NCBI GenBank assembly: GCA_030867875.1 | Contig: JAOWCC010000577.1 | Span: 86,099,740 to 86,163,739 of the forward strand | Origin: Actinernus sp. WN-2022 | Lineage: Eukaryota; Cnidaria; Anthozoa; Actiniaria; Actinernidae | Length of the DNA: 64,000 bases | Reading direction: 5' to 3' | Shown: piece after piece, positions 1-11,468 of the stretch | Position numbering within the stretch: position 1 is the stretch's first letter | Layout: each line of letters opens with the position of its first letter | The notes under the pieces: model-generated | Databases searched by the model: none | Seen by the model: the letters and a program-made list of their open reading frames with translations, nothing else | What the model was told of the DNA's origin: nothing | Translations under genes and position numbers: made by a program

Positions 1-642
1 TATTTTCAAATACATTTATTAACAACGACAAAAAAATCGCTTCTCTCTAAAAAAATACTGTAACATTAGGACAAATCTTATCACCGTTAATAAATGTAGA
101 TTGATCGTAAAAAAATAGAACTGAGTTCTCAAATAGCATCAAAATTAATTATGAAATGTAGTTTATAAATCCTTTCTTAGGAAAATTAAAGTGCGGGGCA
201 ACTTATACAACGAGAACTAAACACATGCAAAACGAAAATAAAACGTTTCAAAGTATAAATCCTAGCATATCCACGCGATGTTCTTCATTCGAAAGACTTT
301 GACTTCCGAACTAGTCCACCAAATGCGCCTTTTATCGGATCGAAGCTGGAGCCAGTCGAAATGCTATTGTCTTGTAAATCAACAATACATGATTGGCTCA
401 AATAACCGTAAGTTGAAAAGCTTTGTTTTCGTTCTGCAATGTGATTGGTTCTCGTTGTCTATTGGTTCAGTAGCCGCACTGTAAAGTCTTCTCAGCAAGT
501 GTATGTTTTTAGTTTTGCCTTCAAGTTTCGCTTTTCTTTCACGATTAAGAAAACAAAACGTGAAGTGCTATCCTGCACAAAAACCACAGCATTCAAGTAT
601 TATCGGAGCTGCCGAAGGATGAAAATTTTGACGAACATATGT
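1..642. other. No recognisable gene
   Basis: AT-rich sequence. The short open frames around 278-663 have no recognisable protein motif, no compositional signal of coding and no clear splice context, so I see nothing to annotate here. Confidence 0.6.
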
Positions 643-767
643 ATTAGGCCCGATTCAAATTGACAAATTTTCGGACTTTCTAATTAGATCATAAGAAGCC
701 GCCTAGTTATCTTTTATTTCAATTACGTCCGGCGCATGAAAAGTTGGACGTTTGAATCAGGCCTAAT
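643..767. mobile_element. Short palindromic MITE-like element
   Basis: Both ends carry the inverted motif ATTAGGCCYGATTCAAA (643-660 and 751-767), giving a 125-bp fold-back with no coding capacity. No convincing target duplication was identified. Confidence 0.5.
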
Positions 768-1851
768 TAGCTTTTCAATGTGATTCTACAGTCACTCTCC
801 TTCGCTTGAGCCTTTGTGCTGTAACTCAGAGATCTTACTCAGCTAAGATATGAGCTGCTACAAAATTAGACACATATTTTCTGATTAGTTAGCCGTCCAA
901 TGTCAGGTTTGTTATTACTTGAACGACACATACTTTCAGCAGTCAGAAAAAAAACCTTTTTTCATGAAGTGTATTACAAGCGTGATAGAAAAACTGAAAA
1001 TTTCTGATATTACAAAATTGCAATAGATAAACATATTGTCCATCATGTTGCTAATATTTTCTTAATTCAGTCTTAATAAGTTTTGAATTACACGATTTAA
1101 AGCTCTTAAAGACAGTATTTTACCTTGTTTCTCTTAGCAGTCGTTTTTGAATAAGAGCAATTCGCGGTGGCACAAAACGACTGTATCCGCCAAACCTCCG
1201 GGTTCTCCTATATTAACTATTTCTGTTTTGGTTTTCCTTATATTTGATCAGGAAACATTCCGTTTTTGAAATATAAAATAAGTTTACAATTTCACAAACT
1301 GTCTTCCCTTGACACAATGAGGATTCGAATCTAATTAAATGATTCTGGCGCGAAAATTGGTTGACGTGTGGTTTAGAGAAAGGTGACAGTTTTCATTTTC
1401 ACGTGCCTATTTCACCGTCAAAGTTCACGCCGTGATCAAGCTTGAAGTTTTAAATGGTGATAAAGCTGCAGCATTTCACGCTTAACGACGTTCTGTCCTA
1501 ATCTCTGCTTACTGTTGGCTAGGATACTGCTACGGCAGCGGTGACAAATCCACCGGCAAATTTTGGTGCGTTAAAAGTGGGAAAAGTCTTTTTCAACAAG
1601 AACGTAAACGGTATAACAAAATTGGAAAGGACTTTGAGATATCCTAGCTTTAGGGAGAACCTCCCACAAAATAGTTACCATTGTTACTCTAATAAGAACA
1701 GGTATATGCTACACAGTTAAATAAACAAGGAAATAATTATGGGGGAACTCACAATCCTTATCGGCTCATCAACCTGAGGCTACAGGTATTCAACTGATTA
1801 TTTTGCGATGTTTTTAGAAAACCTCGAACTCGTTTTGTTTCAGTTCTTTAA

Positions 1852-2342
1852 AGGGGAACTCAACCCTAAAATCAACCCAATGTCTATACAAACATGTATT
1901 CGAAATAAATAGGTTCTGCTATTTAATTTTTCTGTGTTGCGCGTCTAGCAAGAGAAAATCCGAAAACCTTCCTCACAGCCTCCGGTATGTACAGACGGCT
2001 CAAGTCTTGTAATTTGTGACGTAGTATACGGGGAATAAATTAGTTTTGCCATGCCGTCCCCTACATTGAATAGCAGGCCTAATGGCTTTTAATTGCGGAC
2101 CATTGTGCTTTCTTTGTGCTAGAGGTGTGATCGTTCTTCCTTGGTATGTGTGACGTACGTTATGGGGAAATTTGCACTGAATTGAGCCGCCACACAATAT
2201 AGATTTTTCAGCGGAAAATCGAACTTGGAGACTAATTTTCTCCTCATAGACGCGCAACACAGAAAAATAAAATATCATAACTTATTTCTTTAGAATACAT
2301 CTTTGTAAAGACGTTGGGTTGATTTTAGGGTTTAGTTCTCCT
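1852..2342. mobile_element. piggyBac-type MITE, TTAA target duplication
   Basis: TIRs of about 28 bp begin AGGGGAACTCAACCC on the left and end as its near complement on the right. The element is flanked by TTAA at 1848-1851 and 2343-2346. The right arm of the large inverted repeat (near 9525-9540) lacks the whole segment and has a single TTTAAA, which confirms the insertion and its boundaries. No transposase is present. Confidence 0.75.
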
Positions 2343-2531
2343 TTAAATAGACACCTGACGCTACGAAAGAGCCGATTCGGCAAGTTAATCATCATGTTAT
2401 GACTTGCCATGTAGCTTTGCTTGTTAATACTCAATTTCAGAACGCGTTTTGTACGTGTTCAAAAATAGAAATAAATAGCATTTTTTATTGTCCTTCATTA
2501 GGTTTAATAAGTGGTTCAGTCTGTTGAAACC

Positions 2532-2933
2532 TAGACTTTCTGAAAGTCCTTTTTAGCTCCCCGCACGAAGGACGTTTCCCACTTGCAGCGCGCCAAATTT
2601 ACCGGTTGATTTTTCAACCGGAGGCGTGGCTTACGACGTCCTAAGATTTGCCCAATCACAAAGCGACAATTCTTCAGGCATTGTATGTTGACGTGTCAAG
2701 TCAGTCGACCGTGGAAGTGGTATTTACTATTTGATTGTACTCAGAAAGAGTTTGTCAAAGGCGCGAAATGTAAGCCCTGAAACGTGTTTTCGCGCCAAAA
2801 CATAATCCCCCGATTCAATTTCCTGCAAGTGAAACAAGTCGAACTCGCCTCTCCCTTCGATTCTCGCACTCGATTTTTTGACCCAGTAATCGCTTACCCA
2901 GTGACTCAGCGAGTTCGACTTGGAGCAAGTCTA
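2532..2933. mobile_element. MITE with 9-bp target duplication (GTTGAAACC)
   Basis: The 402-bp insert starts TAGACTT and ends AAGTCTA. It is flanked by GTTGAAACC at 2523-2531 and 2934-2942. The opposite arm of the large inverted repeat (near 9380) has one copy of GTTGAAACC and no insert. A 9-bp duplication is typical of Mutator-like (MULE) elements; the superfamily is inferred. The interior resembles in a diverged way the 1430-1650 part of the same arm. Confidence 0.75.
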
Positions 2934-3126
2934 GTTGAAACCTTGAAAACACGGACATGCGCAATACAACTAACACAATTTAAGATGAGAAACTTATCAT
3001 TAGTTTTATAACTTCTCACCATAAATATTCAGTTTAACTATAGATGGTTTGCACTCAATCCCCAAAGATTCAAATGACTAAGGGCATGGCGGCCATGTTG
3101 GTGTACAGAACAAAAGAAGCTAACGA

Positions 3127-3500
3127 GGAATAGATTAGGCAAAAAATCGGTTAAAGTAGTACGCACCAGAAGTTTAAAAAAAATTAACGTAAACAACTTT
3201 CGTCATGACCTTGAATGCCAAAAATGGCTTCATCAAGATATTTTGTAGCCTGCGTGCAGACGTTCTTTTTAACGTCTGCACGCAGGCTAGATATTTTGTT
3301 GCTCAATACGGACCAAATTTGGGAAACGTGGAAAGCCATGTTTATGAACATAGTTGATAAACATGCACCACTAAAAACAAAACGCGTTCGATCAACCATT
3401 AATTTACCTTGGGTAACAGTTGAAATAAGAGAAGCCATGCGTGAAAGAGACACTATGAAACGAAAGTATGTCCTAACAAAAGACAAAACTTACTGAATTT
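3127..3500 (+). pseudogene. LINE endonuclease-RT linker fragment
   Basis: Frames read a protein resembling the region just before the reverse transcriptase of CR1/L2 LINEs: a FRHDLECQKWLHQDIL block, then DQIWETWKAMF, DKHAPLK and LPWVTVEIREAMRERD. The reading is split by a 44-bp hairpin element at 3246-3289. The upstream endonuclease domain is absent (5' truncation). Downstream the frame is cut by the TTAA-flanked element and resumes as the RT at 5005. Confidence 0.7.
3246..3289. mobile_element. 44-bp perfect hairpin element, 9-bp target duplication
   Basis: The insert is two perfect 19-bp arms (left arm TAGCCTGCGTGCAGACGTT) around a 6-base loop CTTTTT. It is flanked by GATATTTTG at 3237-3245 and 3290-3298. 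Removing it restores an uninterrupted LINE reading (WLHQDIL-LLNTDQ), which independently supports the insertion. The end motif TAGCCTGCG matches the element at 42925-43393, which also has a 9-bp target duplication. Confidence 0.8.
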
Positions 3501-3514
3501 AAAGAATACATTAA

Positions 3515-4987
3515 GGTTACCGGATACCTTCAAAACCAAAAAGATGGGAACATATTTTTTTCGCACATAAATTTAGTATTAGTGTCTCATATACCAAAAA
3601 CTCCGTAAAAAAATAAATTATATTGACGGAGAAATACCAAAAGGAAGCTTTTAACCGGAAGTAAAATGTTCTTTTTGATTGACAGCAGATCAATAAACAC
3701 ATGACAATTGCTCACTCGCCCGTAACGACTGTGCGGGGAAGAGCACATATGAAATTCATTTCATATACTGTACCAATGTTTACGTTTATTGAAAAAAAAA
3801 AATTCACACACGATTCCACAATTCCATCGATCGTTGGCCTTATATCTTACAAAAAGCAAGCAGGATGTCCTTAGCTTGGAAAACAAAGAAAAAAGAAAAG
3901 CAAGACGAGGCCAAACAATGCATACGACTACAATTACAAAGCCAAATAGGAGTCCTCGCAAAATCCGAACAAGCGTTTCTTTCAGACAGAGTGCCGAGTG
4001 GTCCACATCTGAACGTAAAGAAGAATTGATAAGAGCCAGCCGAGAGAATATTTGTTTCCAAGAAAACTTAGATGGAAATGTAAAGTCTGACGGTGACCCT
4101 GAATCGGTTGAACCACGACAGATCGGTCTCGCTATTGCCGTGCTGTTTCAGACGCCTGCAAATTGCTGTCTCCTCTACTAACTATGCTGGCATTCAAGGC
4201 GTCTCTATAGGTGTTCACCTTCGCTTTGTCCCTCGAGGGAAACGACTCTTACCGCTACGATTTTTCAAGTCACACAAAAAAGAACAAACATTTTCTCGAT
4301 GCGGCGCGTAGCTTTGATCGGAAATCAACATTGGCGGGAAATCTTGACAGATAGTTGAGCTGTGATGAGAAATGATTGGCCAAGAGCTCGCTAATTGTTG
4401 GAGAGGTGGGGCTTCAGATTCACGCACGACAGACGGGTATATCTTTTTTAAGTGCTATTTTCTCGCTTCCGATTTTCAACCAAAATAGAGTTTTAAAAAA
4501 GCTCCCACTCAAGAGGAATTTATTCGATTTGTGCGAAATTGTCACAAAATGTCAATTGATATCTCAGCTGCAAAACTGTTTCGGGGAATTGGGAAATTCT
4601 AAAAAGAGAGCCCTTGACGACGTTTCCCGCATATCTACTCGGATTATTTTTCGCCTTTTCACGGAAAGCATGATAACTTTTGAACTAAATCAAATTTTGC
4701 AATTCCCCGACACGTTTTGTAATACGATTCCTCTGAAATGCGACAAAGCAAACAGATTTTTAAACTTTAAAATATTTTCGGAGTCGGAGCTTCTGAAAGC
4801 CATCTCACTAGATCGGAGAAACGGGATGGCGGAAAATTCGAGATTTTCAAAGAACTCAAAACTTTTTATCTATTCTTGTAGCCAATTTTATAAGCTTTAA
4901 AATGATATATGAATGATTTATCTACGATGTTTCCTCGAGGCGCTACATAATTTAGACTGGAACGCACCCTGAAGGTATCCGGTAACC
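3515..4987. mobile_element. Non-autonomous TTAA element (piggyBac-like) inside the LINE
   Basis: The TIRs are AGGTTACCGGATACCTTC on the left and its complement on the right, flanked by TTAA at 3511-3514 and 4988-4991. The 1,473-bp interior has no recognisable transposase: open frames at 3789-4181 and 4376-4900 have no known motif. The insertion splits the LINE between its linker and RT regions, so it is younger than the LINE. Confidence 0.8.
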
Positions 4988-5004
4988 TTAAGCAAGTATC
5001 ATCC

Positions 5005-6574
5005 GTGTTTGAGTTTAATTATACGAGTCAAGCAAAAGTGCTCAAACTAATTGATAAATTATCTTCAAATAAAGCAACAAGACTTGACGGAATATCGGCC
5101 AGAATTTTGAAAGCTGCGGCACCAGTGATTTGTGAACCCTTGACTGTTCTGTTCAATATAATAATTGAGTCAAGACAATTCCCGTCTAACTGGGAAAAGG
5201 CCCGGGTCAGTCCTCTACACAAAATGGTGCAAAGAGTGACCTAGATAACTATAGGCCGATATCCATCCTTCCGGTTGTAAATAAAGTTTTTGAGAGGATA
5301 ATGTATGATCAATTGTACAATTACTTCTCCACAAATAATTTATTAACAAACAAGCAGTTTGGCTTCCGACGACTGCATTCAACCATGACAGCTCTTTTAA
5401 ATTCTACCAATTTGTGGTCAGTTAATATGGATCGAGGCCTATTTAACATCGTTATTTTCCTTGATCTAAAAAAGGCTTTCGACACCGTTGACCATGAATT
5501 ATTATTACAAAAATTACAACTTTATGGAGTTGTCGATAGTTCGCTTTCCTTATTGCGGTCCTATCTATCGGGAAGAATGCAGTCGTGCAGAGTACAATTG
5601 CAAAATGCAAGATCTAGTGAGAAGATAATTAGGTGCGGTGTAACTCAAGAACAATACTCGGGCCTTTATTATTTCTCACCTATTTAAACGATCTGCCAAA
5701 TTGCCTCGATACCTGGACACCATGCTTATTTGCAGACGACACAAATGTGACAATTTGTGGCGCAGATGTAGCCGACGTTGAATTAAGAGCAAATCGTGAA
5801 TTAATTAATATTAATAACTGGCTACGAGCAAACAAATTGCATCTTAATGTTGCCAAAACGGAATTTATGATGATTGGTTCGAGACAACGCCTATCGGCTC
5901 TGACTGATGAAGAAATGCCTTATTTAAAAATCGGAGACAGACTAATAAAAAAGGTATCACAAAGCAAAACAGTTGGTGTCGTAGTAGACGAGCACTTAAG
6001 ATGGGAGGATCACATAAATCATATATCGAAAAAGATTGTCTCAGGTCTAGGAGCTCTAAAGAGAATCAGACCATTCGTGCCCCAAGATACACTAATCAAG
6101 GCATACGACTCTTTAATTCAAACGCACATGGATTATTGTTGCGAAGTATGGGATACCTGTGGCAAAGTTCTCGCAGATAAACTTCAGAAATTTCAAAATA
6201 GAGCCGCTCGACTTATTCTCAGGGCAGATTATGATACAAGTACAAACGCACTTTTAAGTGTCTTGGAATGGGACAAACTAGATGAACGCAGAGCAAAACA
6301 TAAAGCCATCGTAATGTTTAAGACCCAAAATAGCCTGGCGCCAGCAAGCCTATGTGATTTATTGACTACTGTTGGAAGCTCTACCGACTATGATCTAAGG
6401 GGCCGTGATACGAGACTTTGTCTTCCACAACCAAAAACAGAATTTATGAAGAAAAGTTTCTCGTATCACGGCGCCAAGACATGGAATGACCTTCCAACAG
6501 AATTACGTGAAATTAAATCACTAGGCTCTTTTAAAAACAAAATCAAAACAGTCGCCGTCCTAAATGACCAATGA
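5005..6574 (+). pseudogene. LINE reverse transcriptase (CR1/L2-like), frameshifted
   Basis: This is the reverse transcriptase of a non-LTR retrotransposon, which would copy its RNA at a nicked target. Blocks in order: SSNKATRLDGISARILK (RT block 0/1), NYRPISILPVVNKVFER, FGFRRLHSTMTALL, the catalytic block IVIFLDLKKAFDTVDHELLL, GPLLFLTYLNDLP, the second catalytic block CLFADDTNV, and the C-terminal WNDLPTELREIKSLGSFK motif. The frame changes near 5225 and again near 5650, so three frames must be joined to read the domain. The catalytic FADD is intact. The copy is inactive because of the frameshifts and 5' truncation. Confidence 0.9.
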
Positions 6575-7333
6575 TGCTTAATTGATAATAGTATATAGTA
6601 GTTTTCATAATTTTAGGATATCATATTATTAGTATAGTATATATATTTTTATATTATTATTACATTGACAGTTCTGTATTTTTATATATTTAATAGTAGT
6701 TAACACGGCTTCTATGTAAATCAGTTTTTCTTATCTGTTAGAATTCCGTGTATAAATATTAATAAAGTTGAAGTTGAAGTTGAATCTATTGTTAACTGTA
6801 CACCAACATGGCGGCTATGACGTAAAGTGCAAAGCTTCCATACTGTTTCGTTGCTGTTGCAATGTACTCTAAGAAAACAGGGTACCTTTCAAAAACTTTT
6901 TCAAAGATACGCTTTCCTTTCTTTAATCGATACTATATATTTCTTGGTTTTGCAATGTTGGTAATAATTGGAGTTTCTCTGGACATCTTAATAAACGTTG
7001 TCGGGATTGGAACAGAAGATATTCAACGAAGTAAATAATAAAAAAAAAAATCTCGCAAGTATTGCAAAAATAATTTGAAGGAAGTTGTTTATGTTTATTA
7101 ACGTTTTATCGTATTTGCTTCAAAAGCCCAAAGTTGAAAATTCATCTGCCCACTTTGTTTTCATTTATAAAGGTGTGTACAGTATACCTGATTAATCTAG
7201 GATCTTCTCTAATCATTGGATACCTGTTTTTATGTTGATAATTGTCTTTTAAACTAAAACAGAAAACTGATTAGAATTCGCCCATAGCACTTGACTGAAG
7301 ACTGTCTGGGATAGTAAACATCTGTCTTTTTCA

Positions 7334-7900
7334 GCCACCACGTATCTCTTTTAAACGAGACAAGAACCTTCAGGATTCCTTGGTCAACATATGTGTTTCA
7401 CTAAAACTGTCACACCCACTGATTTCAGGACCTAAAGGCATTTTGACTGTACGTCTCGTAATGTTATTTATTGTATCACCAGCACAAACTCTACATCGGA
7501 GAAAAGGCCGAAGATTAGGAGATCGATTCCGCGAACACTTGCTAGATGTTACAAACCAGTATCTCGCCATTTTAATCTTCCTGACCATCCTGTTAATCAC
7601 ATCACTGTTGCGGCATTTCTCTTCATTAATTAAGGTACTACCGAAACCCGTAAACGAAAAGAACAGAACTTTATTTTCAAATTAGGCACTTTGGCACCTA
7701 ACGGCATTAATGAACGCTTTTCGTTCATTTAATTTCATAATTCGCGTATTCATTCGTACTTAGATCAGCATGCTTCATTACTTTTTTCATAGACACTCTT
7801 TATTGTATTGCGGCTATTAGCATTTCTTTAGCATTTCTATTATAGGCGCAATTTCCTTTGATCCTAATGGATACGAGTACATGTTTCCTCACCGGCAATC
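7334..7900. other. Spacer of the large inverted repeat, no gene
   Basis: No coding motif, splice-supported exon or repeat structure was recognised in this part of the spacer. Confidence 0.5.
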
Positions 7901-7929
7901 ATGACTCAACACTATATAAACCGTTTCCC

Positions 7930-8110
7930 ACCCACAATTTTCTCTTTTTCTTTGACGAAGGGCTAGCGCTCGAAACGTCAGCTGCTATTCGCTCCCCACG
8001 GCGGTTACCATTCCTTAATCGACTTTCAGTTGATCATATCGGTATTTATCTTCCCCGCCGACGCAGATCAACACTAGTTTGTACAGGAACTAGTCACCCA
8101 TCGTTTTATG
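7930..8110 (+). mobile_element. Penelope-like element terminal remnant
   Basis: The block starting TTTGACGAAGGGCTAGCG, followed by CTCGAAACGTCAGCTGC, an ACGGCGG segment, a fold around ACTTTCAGTTGATCA and CCCCGCCGACGCAG, resembles the terminal repeat region of Penelope-like retroelements as I know it from cnidarian genomes. No RT coding is adjacent. The identification rests on recalled motif order and was not checked by a search. Confidence 0.5.
7952..7985 (+). ncRNA. Candidate degenerate hammerhead ribozyme core
   Basis: The order TTGACGA, a GGGC/GCTC stem with loop TAGC, CGAAAC, then GTC corresponds to the CUGANGA, stem II, GAAA and cleavage-site GUC parts of a minimal type I hammerhead with a very short stem III. 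Such motifs are known in Penelope-like elements. The first C of CUGANGA is T here, so activity is doubtful. Confidence 0.45.
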
Positions 8111-8645
8111 ATAAACGTATACGTACCTGCAGGTATCTCTTTCGTGGCGGCAATGGAACGAGTTTCTCTGATGTAACATTGCATGGGACCAAATGTCTGA
8201 AGGTTCAAGTTGAAATTGAATGCAAATCATTGATGGAAATCCTTTGAGAAATGAAACGATTCCAAAAAAATACTGCGACTCAAACAATATGGAAAACACT
8301 TCTTTTATTCGTACCTGAAGAAAGGAAAGTATTCGTTATTCAAGATGTTTCTAAGGTCAACAGAAGTTATCGTGGGTGTGATACACACTTGTGTATTTCT
8401 GCTGTTGTTTGTAACTGGTGGTTTATTGAATAAAATGATGATGATAAAGATAAGAGCAATAAGCTACTCATTGACAAACTTTAAGGCCAAAATCCACGAC
8501 TAGTCAATTAGCTATAATTTACGTTGTAAATTTAACGAATAAATGTTAATATGGAATCAAAACGCCGGGAATAACACTCTAGGACTGACCGATAGTAAGA
8601 AGCTGGTCATTGTGTATATGAAGATTATTGCATTTGTGCAACACA
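8110..8645. other. Spacer, no recognised gene
   Basis: Open frames at 7858-8247 and 8251-8433 show no recognisable domain and partly overlap the retroelement remnant. Nothing else was identified. Confidence 0.5.
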
Positions 8646-10589
8646 GAAAAAGACAGATGTTTACTATCCCAGACAGTCTTCAGTCAAGTGCTATGCGGGG
8701 CGAATTCTAATCAGTTTTCTGTTTTAGTTTAAAAGACAATTATCAACATAAAAACAGGTATCCAATGATTAGAGAAGATCCTAGATTAATCAGGTATACT
8801 GTACACACCTTTATAAATAATAAAAACAAAGTGGGCAGATGAATTTTCAACTTTGGGCTTTTCAAGCAAATACGATAAAATGTTAATAAACATAAACAAC
8901 TTCCTTCAAATTATTTTTGCAATACTTGCGAGATTATATTATGTTTTGATTTACTTCGTTGAATATCTTCTGTTCCAATCCCGACAACGTTTATTAAGAT
9001 GTCCAGAGAAACTCCAATTATTACCAACATTGCAAAACCAAGAAATATATAGTATCGATTAAAGAAAGGAAAGCGTATCTTTGAAAACGTTTTTGAAAGG
9101 TACCTGTTTTCTTAGAGTACATTGCAACAGCAACGAAACAGTATGGACCCTTTGCACTTTACGTCATAGCCGTCGTTGGTGTACAGTTAACAATAGATTC
9201 CTCGTTAGCTTCTTTTGTTCTGTACAACGCCATGCCCTTTGTCATTTGAATCTCTGGGAATTGAGTGAAAACCATCTATAGTTAAACTAAATATTTATGG
9301 TGAGAAGTTGTATAACTAATGATAAGTTTCTCATCTTAAATTGGGTTAGTTGTATTGCGCGTGTGGGTGTTTTCAAGGTTTCAACAGACTGAACCACTTA
9401 TCAAACCTAATGAACGACAATAAAAAAATGCTGTTTATTTCTATTTTTGAACACAAAACGCGTTCTGAAATTGAGTAACATGATGATCAACTTGCCGAAT
9501 CGGCTCTTTCGTAGTGTCAGGTGTCTATTTAAAGAATAAACAAAACGAGTTCGAGGTTCTCTAAAAACACAGCAAAATAATCAGTTGAATACCTACCTGT
9601 AGCCTCAGGTTGATGAGCCGATAAGGATTGTAAGTTCCCCCATACTTATTTCCTTGTTTATTTAACTGTGTAACATATACTTGTTCTTTTTATTTTTTTG
9701 TGGGAGGTTCTCCCTAAAGCTAGAATATCTCAAAGTCCTTTCCAATTTTTTTATACCGCTTGCGTCCTTGTTGAAAAGGACTTTTTCCACTTTTAACGCA
9801 CCAAAATTTGCCGGTGGATTTGTCACCGGTGCCGTAGCAGTATCCTAGCCAACAGTAAGCAGAGATTAGGACAGAACGTCGTTGAGCGTGAAATGCTGCA
9901 GCTTTAGCACCATTTAAAACTTCAAGCTTGATCACGGCGTGAACTTTGACGGTGAGATCGGCACGTGAAAATGAAAACTGTCACCTTTCACTAAACCACA
10001 CGTCAACCAATTTTCGCGCCAGAATCATTTCATTAGATTCGAATCCTCATTGTGTCAAGGGGAGACAGTTTGTGAAATTGTAAACTTATTTTATATTTCA
10101 AAAACCGAGTGTTTCCTGATCAAATATAAGGAAAACTAAAACAGAAATAGTTAATATAGGAGAACCCGGAGGTTTGGCGGATACAGTCGTTTTGTGCCAC
10201 CGCGAATTGCTCTTATTCAAAAACGACTGCCAAGAGAAACAAGGTAAAATACTGTCTTTAAGAGCTTTAAATCGTGTAATTCAAAACTTATTAAGACTGA
10301 ATTAAGAAAATATTAGCAACATGATGGAGAATATGTTTATCTATTGCAATTTTATGATATCAGGAATTTTCAGTTTTTCTATCACGCCTTGTGAAACACT
10401 TCATCAAAAAAGGAGGTATGTGCCGTTCAAGTAATAACATTTGATTTACTATATTCCATGTAGCTCTCATATTGCCACTAGATTTTTCAAGTAAATTTAT
10501 ATAATAGTTGTTTTATGGACCGTATTAAGTGGTTAAGTTTATTACGGCAAACTTTCCATTTAAGAATATTACTAGGTGTGGGATATTTA

Positions 10590-10810
10590 GGGTGCGTTCG
10601 ATTGACTGTATTCCAGAATAAGAATACACAGAATGATCACTACAAATCGCTTATACTGGGATTTTGTAGCCACTGGAATACTAATTATACCCTAAATATC
10701 ATATATCAGCAAGCATTTGTAGCTTACAGTGCAAAATATGTCCGAACCAGTAATTTCCAGAGACTATTCCAACTATTCTTATTCCGGAATACGGTCAATC
10801 GAACGCACCC
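10590..10810. mobile_element. Harbinger-like MITE, TTA target duplication
   Basis: TIRs of about 35 bp start GGGTGCGTTCGATTGAC and are mirrored at the right end. They are flanked by TTA at 10587-10589 and 10811-10813. The element is 221 bp and non-coding. Confidence 0.7.
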
Positions 10811-11468
10811 TTAGCATTGCCAGAAATGGCGCTCGCGCATGCGCAATACATTTGTCACTTTCTGACTTTGAGCCGAATATCTGACTTTCAAATTTCTTTC
10901 AGAATGATCACGAATAAAGAGTTTTTCCACTGTAGCTGTTATAAACGAACGGATTGACGTTTTGTCGCGCTCGATTACAAAACTAAAGTGGTCAATATTT
11001 CTTTAATTGCAAGAACTAATCAGAAAAAAATGAAATCCAAGTGCGATGTTTTTTCAATTCTAAAAACCTGCGGACCATTTACGAACGTTTAGGAATTCGA
11101 CAATCTTACCTAAAATCCTTCAAACTCCTTGTAGCCGTTCATCGGGACAGCACTTGGGGATATTTGCCACGCTTGATTTCGAAAGTTTGAGTGTTTCTCT
11201 CCAACATATCAAAGATCGAATCCAAAAAGACAGGTTGTTATTACGTTTTTTTTTGGTTATTTTCCTGGAAAAAGTCCTCTGACATGAATGCGACCGTTAC
11301 CATTCTTGTCGAACTCAGAAACCAAGGCACGCGCCCGACGTTCTGCTCAGAAAAACGTCTGTTTTCGAAGATTTAACCTCGGCTGCCATCTGGTCCGCCA
11401 TATTGAATTTGTTCGAGATAACCAAGGAAGCAGTCAAGATATAAAAAAAACAAATGGATATTAATTAC

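Larger units (their letters stand above)
3127..6782 (+). mobile_element. 5'-truncated CR1/L2-type LINE, interrupted
   Basis: A non-LTR retrotransposon copy inserted in the left arm of the large inverted repeat; the matching point in the right arm near 9200 is uninterrupted. It starts in the endonuclease-RT linker region, continues through the reverse transcriptase and ends with AATAAA at 6761-6766 followed by a TTGAAG hexamer repeat. Such a short tandem 3' tail is characteristic of CR1/L2-clade LINEs. The target duplication is at best 3-4 bp. Two later insertions lie within it (3246-3289 and 3515-4987). Frameshifts make it inactive. Confidence 0.85.
911..10438. repeat. Large inverted repeat (long-arm palindrome) with 1.3-kb spacer
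   Basis: Left arm 911-7333 and right arm 8646-10438 are reverse complements at high identity. Matching blocks include 911-1840 with about 9590-10438, 2942-3126 with 9185-9375, and 6783-7333 with 8646-9200. The left arm is longer only because it holds three insertions absent from the right arm (1852-2342, 2532-2933 and 3127-6782), so the right arm serves as an empty-site reference. Small point mutations and indels separate the arms, so this is an old duplication rather than an assembly fold-back. The spacer (7334-8645) holds a Penelope-like remnant. Either an inverted segmental duplication or a fold-back element could explain it. Confidence 0.8.

Noticed and set aside
4376..4900. 174-codon frame as a piggyBac transposase
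   Set aside because: There are no DDD-type motifs and it is far too short; it is AT-rich interior of a non-autonomous element.
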